Program-made: the position numbers and the translations under genes | NCBI RefSeq assembly: GCF_022179065.1 | Contig: NZ_BPQD01000016.1 | Coordinates: 62,001 to 126,000 of the forward strand | DNA from: Methylobacterium adhaesivum | GTDB lineage: Bacteria; Pseudomonadota; Alphaproteobacteria; Rhizobiales; Beijerinckiaceae | DNA: 64,000 nt | Reading direction: 5' to 3' | In this document: in pieces, positions 24,734-30,111 of the stretch | Layout: each line of letters opens with the position of its first letter | Numbering within the stretch: position 1 is the first letter of the stretch | The notes under the pieces: generated by a model | The model's input: only the letters and a program-made list of their open reading frames with translations | Told to the model about the DNA's origin: nothing | Database searches by the model: none

Positions 24734-25495
24734 ATGGCTTCGTCCAACTTCCCCCGGTGCCTCGCGCAAATCCTAAAGCACGAGGGCGGATTCACGAAAA
24801 ACCCGAAGGACCCCGGCAATTGGACCGGGGGCAAGGTTGGCAAGGGCAAGCTCGTCGGGACCCTGAGGGGGATCGCGGCGTCGGCGCATCCCGGCCTCGA
24901 TATCCCGAACCTGACCGACGAGAAGATCGCCTCGATCTATCGGGCTCAGTATTTCACGCCCGCCGGTTGCGAGGCGCTTCCCGTCGGCCTTGACCTGGCT
25001 GTCTTCGACCCTGCCGTGAACTCGGGCGTCTCGCGCGCGAAGAAGTGGCACGAGGCGGCCAAGGGCGCCGGCTCGACGAAGGCGCAGATCCAGAAGCTTT
25101 GCGCGGCCCGCATGGCGTTCCTTCGCGGCCTCGCGACCTTCAAGACGTTCGGCAAGGGTTGGACGACCCGCGTCGCCCACGTCGAGGCGACCGCCGTCTC
25201 GTGGGCTCTCGCCGTCGGGACCTCGCCCGCCGTCGCGAAGGCCGAGCTTCAGGCCGAGGCCGTGAAGGCAGGCAAGGCGAGGATCGCCGCGAAGAAGTCC
25301 GCGACCGCCTCGGCCGCAGCCGCGCCGGCCCCGGCCGCCCTTCCGAGCGATGCCGTGATGTCCCCCGACCTGTGGCCCTACGCCGTCGGCGGCGTCGCCG
25401 TCATGCTCGTCGTGACCGCGGCCGTCTTCGCCTACCGCGCGCGCGTCCAGGGTGCCCGCGCTGATGCTTACCGGGAAGCCGCCGCCAATGGATAA
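24734..25495 (+). CDS. Endolysin, GH108-type N-acetylmuramidase with C-terminal membrane anchor
   Basis: A 253-residue protein. Residues 6-170 match the glycoside hydrolase 108 family: ILKHEGGF with probable catalytic Glu17, DPGNWTGG (26-33), and QYFTPAGCEALPVGLDLAVFDPAVNSGV, where A.FD.AVNSG is a family signature. After an Ala/Pro linker (about 185-205), residues 214-234 (LWPYAVGGVAVMLVVTAAVF) form a single membrane span followed by a basic tail. GH108 enzymes cut the glycan backbone of peptidoglycan. A C-terminal anchor is found in a subset of phage lysins and would tie the enzyme to the inner membrane. It overlaps the holin start. Confidence 0.88.
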   Translation: MASSNFPRCLAQILKHEGGFTKNPKDPGNWTGGKVGKGKLVGTLRGIAASAHPGLDIPNLTDEKIASIYRAQYFTPAGCEALPVGLDLAVFDPAVNSGVSRAKKWHEAAKGAGSTKAQIQKLCAARMAFLRGLATFKTFGKGWTTRVAHVEATAVSWALAVGTSPAVAKAELQAEAVKAGKARIAAKKSATASAAAAPAPAALPSDAVMSPDLWPYAVGGVAVMLVVTAAVFAYRARVQGARADAYREAAANG

Positions 25496-25715
25496 GGTCT
25501 GGTACAAGTCGAAGACGATCCTCGCGGCCGTCTTCTTCGCCCTCGTGGGTCTCGCCGACGTGCTCGGCGCGATCGACCTGAAGCCGCTCTTGCTCATGCT
25601 CGGCGTGCCCGCCGAGAAGACCGAGGGCGTGACGCTGATGCTGACGGTCGTCTTCGGCCTGCTCAGGGTCGCGACCTCGGGTTCCGTGACGGCCCGCCGC
25701 GAGGGCGAGCCGTGA
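25488..25715 (+). CDS. Holin-like small membrane protein
   Basis: A 75-residue protein from ATG 25488, overlapping the endolysin stop by 8 bp. Two hydrophobic segments are visible: ILAAVFFALVGLADVLGAID (about 10-30) and GVTLMLTVVFGLLRVAT (about 45-62), with a charged C-terminus (SVTARREGEP). Small size, two spans, charged tail and place next to the lysin are the usual signs of a class II holin. It could instead modulate the next membrane protein. Confidence 0.68.
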   Translation: MDKVWYKSKTILAAVFFALVGLADVLGAIDLKPLLLMLGVPAEKTEGVTLMLTVVFGLLRVATSGSVTARREGEP

Positions 25716-26125
25716 TCGGATGGCTGATCTCGGCCTTCACGGGCGATACCGTGAAGGCCCTCGCCTCGACGGTCGCGAAGTTCAAGGACTCGGCCGTCGA
25801 GAGCGAGCGGGTCAAGGCGTCAGTCGCGATGAAGCAACTCGAGGCCAAGCTCGAAGCGGATCGGCTCTCGCAACAGGTCCGACTCGCGACCGCCGGCTTC
25901 TTCGAGATGCGGGTCCTAACGTTCTTTACGGCCTTCCCGTTCGTCGCACACCTGAACCTCGTGGCCCTCGATACGTGCTTCAAGCTCGGCCTGAAGGTCC
26001 CCGCGTTCCCGCGGCCGTTCGACGAATGGCAAGGCGCGATCCTGCTCAGCTTCTTCGGCATCGCCGTCGGCGGCAAGATCGCGACCGGCATCGTCGGCGC
26101 CATCCTCGCCAAACGCGCCCGGTAA
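25712..26125 (+). CDS. Second holin-like membrane protein (3TM_holin-like)
   Basis: A 137-residue protein from GTG 25712 (GTGA overlap). The N-terminal 65 residues are helical and charged after a short hydrophobic start (MIGWLISAFTG). Two spans follow: FEMRVLTFFTAFPFVAHLNL (about 65-85) and AILLSFFGIAVGGKIATGIV (about 110-130), the latter preceded by RPFDEWQ. The pattern 'R..T.F......P.......W....' resembles the holins of the 3TM family known from gene transfer agents and alphaproteobacterial phages. Possible role: holin or antiholin partner of the protein at 25488. Confidence 0.65.
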   Translation: MIGWLISAFTGDTVKALASTVAKFKDSAVESERVKASVAMKQLEAKLEADRLSQQVRLATAGFFEMRVLTFFTAFPFVAHLNLVALDTCFKLGLKVPAFPRPFDEWQGAILLSFFGIAVGGKIATGIVGAILAKRAR

Positions 26126-26134
26126 ATCTCTTCC

Positions 26135-26530
26135 ATGTTCAGTCTCGACACCCTTTCCACCGTCGCCGGGAGCCTCGCGAAGGCCCTCGGCGTCGCGACG
26201 GCCATCGGCTCGACGTACATCGCTCTCGGTCTCCCCATGCCGGCGACGGTTCAATACGTCGATGGGAAGATCGCGACCGTCGTGTCGGCTGTGGCCGACG
26301 TGAAGACGACGATCCTCGAAGGTCAGCTTCGGGACATCACGTCGCAACGCGCCTTGCTGCGCAATGAGAAGACCGCCCTGAGCCGCACGATCGACAAGGC
26401 GCCCGAGTCCGCTCGGATCACCTTCGCGCGGCGCATGGGCGATATCGAAGACGCCCTCGCGAAACTGACGCGCGAGGAAGAGGGCGTCGCAACGAAGCTG
26501 ATCGAGGGCCGGGAGCCGAAGGCGAAATGA
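26135..26530 (+). CDS. Spanin-like / membrane-linked coiled-coil protein
   Basis: A 131-residue protein. Residues 8-36 are hydrophobic enough for one span (TVAGSLAKALGVATAIGSTY). From about residue 42 onward the chain is helical and charged (ILEGQLRDITSQRALLRNEK, then IEDALAKLTREEEGVATKLI), suggesting a periplasmic or cytoplasmic coiled coil. An inner-membrane spanin (Rz-like) has this shape, and the gene lies right after the lysin and holins. No nested outer-membrane spanin lipoprotein with a lipobox was found in another frame, so the call is tentative. It overlaps the next start (ATGA). Confidence 0.55.
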   Translation: MFSLDTLSTVAGSLAKALGVATAIGSTYIALGLPMPATVQYVDGKIATVVSAVADVKTTILEGQLRDITSQRALLRNEKTALSRTIDKAPESARITFARRMGDIEDALAKLTREEEGVATKLIEGREPKAK

Positions 26531-27753
26531 GCGCGCACCTTTCCGACGAAGACCTTCAGGCCGCGGTCGCGCTCAGGGCCGCGCATCCGACGGAAGTTGC
26601 CGCCGCCGACGCCTCGGGCCTGTCCCGCAACGCCTTCCGCAACCGTCTGAAGCGCGCGACCGAGCGGGGCCTTGCCGGGTTCGCGCCGGTCATGCCGGGC
26701 TTCGAGGTCAAACAGGTTTCGAGCCGCACGCCCGACGGCGCTTGGGTCAAACAGACCCGCGAGGCCGGCGAAGTCTTCGAGGTCCCGGCCGGGCACGAGG
26801 TCGGCGCCGTCTCGGCCCTCGTCGATGATGAGAACCGCGTGCGCCTGAAGTGGCTCAAGACGCGGGCCGTCGGGAAGGCCGAGTCCGTGATCGACGCCGT
26901 GCGGACGGCCTTCGCCGAGTACCAAGGCGCGGCCCCGCTGCTCCCGCTCCCGGCCGTGTCCGACGCCGACCTTCTGACCGTCTATCCGCTCCCCGACCTT
27001 CATCTCGGGATGCACGCATGGGGCCGCGAGGTCGGCGAGTCCTATGACCTGAAGATCGCGGCCGACCGCGCGCGCGAGATGTCGAGCGACCTGATCGCTC
27101 AGTCTCGGCCGAGCCGCGAGGCCGTGATCCTCGGCCTCGGCGACTTCTTCCACATGAACGATCAGAAGAATCAGACCCCGGCGAGCGGCCACATTCTCGA
27201 CGTTGACGGGCGGTGGCCGAAGGTTCTGAAGACCGGCATCCGCCTCGCGATGGATATGATCGAGCTTGCGGCTCAGAAGCACGAGCGCGTCACGGTTCGC
27301 TTCCTCCCCGGCAATCATGACCCCGACGCGACGGCCGCCCTCACGGCCGCCCTGGCGATCTTTTACGAGCGGAATCCGCGCATCACGGTCGATGACGATC
27401 CGAGCCTCGTGTTTTACCATCGCTTCGGCCGTGTGCTGCTCGGCGCGACCCACGGACACACGATGAAGCCCGAGCGCATGGCGATGATGCTCGCCGAGGA
27501 TCGCCCGGTCGATTGGGGCGAGTGCCATCACAAGGCGGTCTTCTTCGGGCATATCCATCACGAGACGGCCCGCGAGGTCGGCACGGTTCGCGTCGAGAGC
27601 TTCAATACGATCGCCGGGAAGGACGCTTACGCGCACGGCGGTGGATATCGTTCAGGAAAGGCGCTGAACGCCCTCACGTATCACCGGCACCGGGGCGAGA
27701 TCGGCCGGCATAGGGTCAACTTCCTCCCGCCCCGGCTCGCCCATGCGGCGTAA
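26527..27753 (+). CDS. HTH-metallophosphoesterase fusion protein
   Basis: A 408-residue protein. The N-terminal 50 residues form a helix-turn-helix (LSDEDLQAAVALRAAHPTEV, then AADASGLSRNAFRNRLKRA). Residues 150-350 are a calcineurin-like phosphoesterase with all motifs: DLH (157-159), GD (205-206), GNHD (262-265), H309 with H311, and GHIHH (341-345). These residues coordinate two metal ions. The C-terminus (RVNFLPPRLAHAA) is short. The HTH suggests targeting to DNA; nuclease or phosphatase activity on nucleic acid or nucleotides is inferred. It follows the lysis genes by ATGA overlap, so it is a late gene. Similar HTH-phosphoesterase proteins occur in alphaproteobacterial phages, but their role is not known to me. 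Confidence 0.82.
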   Translation: MSAHLSDEDLQAAVALRAAHPTEVAAADASGLSRNAFRNRLKRATERGLAGFAPVMPGFEVKQVSSRTPDGAWVKQTREAGEVFEVPAGHEVGAVSALVDDENRVRLKWLKTRAVGKAESVIDAVRTAFAEYQGAAPLLPLPAVSDADLLTVYPLPDLHLGMHAWGREVGESYDLKIAADRAREMSSDLIAQSRPSREAVILGLGDFFHMNDQKNQTPASGHILDVDGRWPKVLKTGIRLAMDMIELAAQKHERVTVRFLPGNHDPDATAALTAALAIFYERNPRITVDDDPSLVFYHRFGRVLLGATHGHTMKPERMAMMLAEDRPVDWGECHHKAVFFGHIHHETAREVGTVRVESFNTIAGKDAYAHGGGYRSGKALNALTYHRHRGEIGRHRVNFLPPRLAHAA

Positions 27754-27766
27754 CGCGCCCGATACA

Positions 27767-28246
27767 TCACGGCCGAGTAAAGCCCACCATAAGCTTAGAC
27801 CCCGCGACTATAGACGCATCGACCTTGATCCCGCCGAATTGAATGGTGGACTTGTCGTTCAGCATAGCCTGTTTCGCAATCTTGTTCGATAAAGATCGAG
27901 ACTCGTCATCGCTTAAATCGTTTGAATAAGATTTAACTACGGTTTTGATTATAGCATCGATTTTGTCGGCGCGTTTCGAAGCAAGATCAAAGAGTAAAAC
28001 TAGAAATCCTATCTCGCCTCCATCCATTGAGGCGAGGATACCTAAATCTTCCCCGTCTACAAATTTGCAAGATGTCTTTATAGAAGATTCGCACGATGGC
28101 TTTTTCAACTTAAAGCCAAGACGCTCTTTCGCGGCACCCGCATTGAACGAGTTTGTAAAGCTCTGAATAGTTCCGCCCAGTGTGCCTTCGGCACACGCTG
28201 GAAGGGCGATCAGGGATGCGGCAAGGGCGAGAGCGATCGGCTTCAT
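27767..28246 (-). CDS. Small exported protein of unknown function
   Basis: A 159-residue protein from ATG 28246. The N-terminus (MKPIALALAASLIALPACAE) is a signal peptide; the ALPAC-AEG end fits signal peptidase I, and Cys18 makes a lipoprotein possible though Pro at -2 is unusual. The mature part has an acidic/hydrophobic segment (EIGFLVLLFDLASKRADKID) and a Ser-rich helix region, then KVDASIVAGSKLMVGF. It lies on the strand opposite to the late operon, 13 bp beyond its end, and its sequence is more AT-rich than the phage late genes. It is a candidate lysogenic conversion or superinfection exclusion factor. No family recognised. Confidence 0.65.
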   Translation of the reverse strand: MKPIALALAASLIALPACAEGTLGGTIQSFTNSFNAGAAKERLGFKLKKPSCESSIKTSCKFVDGEDLGILASMDGGEIGFLVLLFDLASKRADKIDAIIKTVVKSYSNDLSDDESRSLSNKIAKQAMLNDKSTIQFGGIKVDASIVAGSKLMVGFTRP

Positions 28247-28400
28247 CCGAATCGCTCTACGGCTCGGCCTAGACGCTCGCAAGGGGCGACCCGAGCAATC
28301 TCCCAATGCCCGGCCTGCTCGGGCATCGTCATCCGGCACTGAAGCGTTACCCACCCCCGATCAAGCCGCGCCGGCACGAGGCGATCACCGATGGAGCCAC

Positions 28401-28742
28401 CTACACGCTAAGCGCCGCCTCCCCTGCATTGGTATCTTCTGACTCGCCCGCCCGGTTAGCCGTGGCGGGCTTTTTTTGCGTGCCGCGAATCATGGCGGCG
28501 AGGTCGAGGCATTCGCTTCTGATCGTGCCGGTCGTGATTTCGGGGCGGCCTTGAATGCAAGCATGGTGCATCGAGACGCGCTCGGCGGCGAGCAGATGGA
28601 TTTGGCGGATAGGGGTCTCCCCCGCCTCTAACGCTTGATAGGCCCGCAAGCTCAGGCCCATCGCCTGCGCCATGGCGACTTGAGGCCATCCGAGCCGGGT
28701 GCGGATTTCAGTGAGCGGCTTCGCGTTCTCTTTGGCGTCCAT
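28401..28742 (-). CDS. Helix-turn-helix DNA-binding protein (XRE/Cro-like)
   Basis: A 113-residue protein from ATG 28742, preceded by GAGGGAG 8 nt upstream. Residues 9-55 form an XRE-type HTH: PLTEIRTRLGWPQVAMAQAM followed by GLSLRAYQALEAGETPI. Residues 56-85 contain Cys and His (HHACIQGRPE, SECLDL) but not a clear zinc site. It lies alone on the - strand between the late genes and attR. It could regulate the small genes beside it or a lysogeny switch. The sequence of its 3' half includes a + strand terminator (28446-28477). Confidence 0.75.
   Translation of the reverse strand: MDAKENAKPLTEIRTRLGWPQVAMAQAMGLSLRAYQALEAGETPIRQIHLLAAERVSMHHACIQGRPEITTGTIRSECLDLAAMIRGTQKKPATANRAGESEDTNAGEAALSV
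28446..28477 (+). terminator. Terminator on the + strand inside the antisense HTH gene
   Basis: GCCCGCC (28446-28452) and GGCGGGC (28464-28470) form a 7-bp stem with an 11-nt loop, followed by T7. It would stop rightward transcripts leaving the late operon after 27753. It overlaps codons for residues about 89-100 of the leftward HTH gene. Confidence 0.8.
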
Positions 28743-28872
28743 TGCTGAAACTCCCTCGGATCGCTATGTTCTCCGCTGGGAACCGGGGGAAGCCTTTCGA
28801 CCTCCCCCGGCCCCTGCGGTTTAGAAGGTGATGGCGAGGATCAGTCGCCAACTCTTCCACCGCAGAGTGATC

Positions 28873-28889
28873 GAGATGGTAATCATCTC
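28873..28889. promoter_or_regulatory. 17-bp palindrome, possible operator
   Basis: GAGATG and CATCTC flank a 5-bp spacer (GTAAT), giving a 17-bp interrupted palindrome about 130 bp upstream of the HTH gene start. Size and symmetry suit an XRE-type dimer. That the neighbouring HTH protein binds it is inference. Confidence 0.4.
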
Positions 28890-28942
28890 TTTCTCCTCTG
28901 TGGTGCCCGGCACCGGCGCCGGGCAAGAGTGTTTTACGCAGA

Positions 28943-28979
28943 AACCGCGTAACGGTCAATCTCCGTTACGCGGTTTTTT
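28943..28979 (+). terminator. Perfect 13-bp terminator stem
   Basis: AACCGCGTAACGG (28943-28955) and CCGTTACGCGGTT (28963-28975) pair perfectly around a 7-nt loop, followed by TTTT plus the final stem TT. A run of A at the 5' side is short, so the main direction is +. Confidence 0.85.
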
Positions 28980-29263
28980 CGTATCTGATCCGTTTTTCTT
29001 GGGGCGATCCGATCAGCCTCCCGCGCGCGGCCGAGACGGGCGATTGTCCTGTCACTGAGCCCGGCAACGGCGGCCCCCGATCAGGCGACCGTGATTGCAG
29101 ATTGCGAGGCGAGCGCGCCGATCGCCGGGCTCAGTACCAATTCTTCCGACTCCGCAGGTACTTCAGGGCAACTTAAACAGCCTCCCGGCCGAGCCGAGTT
29201 CTTCGCATTGTTCCCCCTGTCAGCACGGCGCCGAGGCGCCAAACATGAGCGGGAATTGAGAAC

Positions 29264-29440
29264 ATGAGCGAGCAGAGCAAGCCGACCGTCGGCGCGACCG
29301 TCACCTTCAAGACCGGCCGTTCGGGCACCGAGTTCACGGCCAAAGTCACGAGCATCGACGGTCAGTTCGTCGTCACGACCGACGACGCCGGCAAGGTCCG
29401 TAAGGTTCGCCCCGGCGCCTGCACCGTCGCCCCGGCCTGA
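29264..29440 (+). CDS. Small 58-residue protein with KOW/Hfq-like beta pattern, unknown
   Basis: Encodes MSEQSKPTVGATVTFKTGRS then GTEFTAKVTSIDGQFVVTTD and a basic C-terminus (KVRKVRPGACTVAPA). The alternating strands V-T-F, F-T-A-K-V and F-V-V-T-T look like a small five-stranded beta-barrel, as in KOW or similar domains. It is preceded by GAATTGAGAAC, a poor ribosome site, but it is followed directly by a strong terminator, which supports a real single-gene unit. GC and codon pattern match the phage late genes. Confidence 0.62.
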   Translation: MSEQSKPTVGATVTFKTGRSGTEFTAKVTSIDGQFVVTTDDAGKVRKVRPGACTVAPA

Positions 29441-29466
29441 TCCGGCTCCCCCGAGCCCGTTAAGAA

Positions 29467-29498
29467 GCCCGCCCCGGTGAACCGCGGCGGGCTTTTTT
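29467..29498 (+). terminator. Terminator after the 58-residue gene
   Basis: GCCCGCC (29467-29473) and GGCGGGC (29486-29492) with an inner CCGG/CCGC pairing are followed by T6. It has almost the same stem as the terminator at 28446. Confidence 0.85.
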
Positions 29499-29499
29499 G

Positions 29500-29736
29500 T
29501 CACTTGTCGGCCGCAGGGACGAGCGGCGGATTGAACCGAGCAAGCTTGTCAATAATGACAATCCCAGCGTCTGCGGCGGCGCCGCCCTCTTCGACGTAGC
29601 GATCCCGCAAACTGCCAAGGTTTTCGGCGATTCGCTCGCGCTGCTCGTCGCTCTCAACTATGGCGCCAATCAGGACCCCGAAAACCTCCACGATCGCGCT
29701 CTCGGTGGGGCTCATGTTCACGACTGCTACCGACAT
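29500..29736 (-). CDS. Small 78-residue phage protein, unknown
   Basis: From ATG 29736 with a near-perfect GGAGG 7 nt upstream. The protein begins MSVAVVNMSPTESAIVEVFG, continues with a hydrophobic helix (VLIGAIVESD), then a charged helix (EQRERIAENLGSLRDRYVEE) and ends RFNPPLVPAADK. No family recognised. The strong ribosome site, and convergence with the terminator-bounded 58-residue gene, support a real gene. Its promoter would be in 29740-29930, next to attR, so it is probably expressed from the prophage. Confidence 0.62.
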   Translation of the reverse strand: MSVAVVNMSPTESAIVEVFGVLIGAIVESDEQRERIAENLGSLRDRYVEEGGAAADAGIVIIDKLARFNPPLVPAADK

Positions 29737-29849
29737 CAATTTTCCTCCGCGTTGTGCAACACGGGTGATAACGTCGGTTTAGACGTTCGGTTCAATCCGA
29801 CTTAATCACCTATGAGACAGGTAGGTATCCGGCGAAAATACGTTACCGT

Positions 29850-29868
29850 CCGTCAAATCCATTGACGG
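29850..29868. repeat. Inverted repeat near attR
   Basis: CCGTCAA and TTGACGG flank a 5-nt spacer about 60 bp left of the tRNA fragment. It could be an integrase or excisionase arm site, or an operator for the leftward 78-residue gene. No T-run follows. Confidence 0.45.
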
Positions 29869-29930
29869 GAAACGGCGGCGTCTCTACAGTCTGGATGCGG
29901 AAACGCGACTAACGATTTCAACGACTTAGA

Positions 29931-29980
29931 CCTGTCTGGGGGACAGGGGGTCGCAGGTTCAAGTCCTGCTACTCCGACCA
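29931..29980 (+). tRNA. attR: 3' fragment of tRNA-Pro(GGG)
   Basis: The 50 nt fold as the anticodon arm onward of a tRNA: stem CCTGT/ACAGG with loop CTGGGGG (anticodon GGG), variable GGGTC, T arm GCAGG-TTCAAGT-CCTGC, 3' acceptor strand TACTCCG, discriminator A and CCA. The matching 5' acceptor strand (expected CGGAGTA), and a D arm, are absent upstream, so this is not a functional tRNA. It is what remains on the distal side when a phage recombines into the 3' half of a tRNA gene. The intact, phage-restored tRNA-Pro should lie at the left end, outside the window. Confidence 0.85.
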
Positions 29981-30023
29981 ATCTGACGGGGACCGGCCGA
30001 AAGGCCGGCTCCACCGTACCGAG

Positions 30024-30056
30024 AAAAGGCCGGGATGCTCAGCATCCCGGCCTTTT
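30024..30056. terminator. Bidirectional terminator between prophage/tRNA end and spoVR
   Basis: A 16-nt arm starting AAAAGGCCGGG is mirrored almost perfectly around one central C, ending TTTT. A on one side and T on the other allow termination in both directions, serving the original tRNA-Pro and the leftward prkA-yeaH-spoVR operon. A GAAA-loop hairpin (CCGGCC/GGCCGG) precedes it. Confidence 0.85.
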
Positions 30057-30111
30057 CCATTTGGTCCTCGATGTCGGGGGCCGAGGAGCCCGCTCGAAAG
30101 AAATCTTCCGT

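Larger units (their letters stand above)
28743..29263. other. Intergenic region with palindromes and strong terminator, no convincing gene
   Basis: This 521-bp stretch between the HTH gene and the 58-residue protein has no convincing coding frame. It holds a possible operator (28873-28889), a GCCCGGC/GCCGGGC hairpin at 28905-28924 and a perfect terminator (28943-28979). The arrangement of operator, hairpin and terminator within 110 bp would suit a short + strand transcript of about 100-150 nt, such as a small RNA. No clear -35/-10 pair could be fixed. The part 28980-29263 shows nothing else recognisable. Confidence 0.5.
1..29980 (+). mobile_element. Prophage, right-hand part (lambda-type head, P2-type contractile tail)
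   Basis: Head, tail, lysis and accessory phage genes run without a host gene from base 1 to the tRNA-Pro fragment ending at 29980. The portal gene is cut by the window start, so terminase, early genes and probably the integrase lie further left. No integrase or excisionase is recognisable in the visible part. Head genes resemble lambda B-C/Nu3-D-E-FII; tail genes follow the P2 order V-W-J-I-fibres, then FI-FII-E-E'-T-U-X-D. This makes it a myovirus with a lambda-like capsid. Every structural and lysis gene appears intact, so it may be inducible. The right boundary comes from the tRNA fragment; the left boundary is unknown. Confidence 0.93.

Noticed and set aside
28182-28442. Small + strand frame before the 28446 terminator
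   Set aside because: It is antisense to the signal peptide of the exported protein, lacks a ribosome site and is Arg/Pro/Ala-rich without any domain.
28828-29058. Small + strand gene of about 75 residues
   Set aside because: The ribosome site is too close to the start, the frame runs through a perfect terminator and the 3' part is Arg/Gly-rich filler.
29880-29930. A complete tRNA at the prophage end
   Set aside because: The 5' acceptor strand and D arm expected for tRNA-Pro are not present before the anticodon arm.
1-29980. Could the phage region be a tailocin or gene transfer agent instead of a prophage?
   Set aside because: Portal, protease/scaffold, decoration and capsid genes are present and intact next to a full tail, and the tRNA-Pro fragment marks integration.
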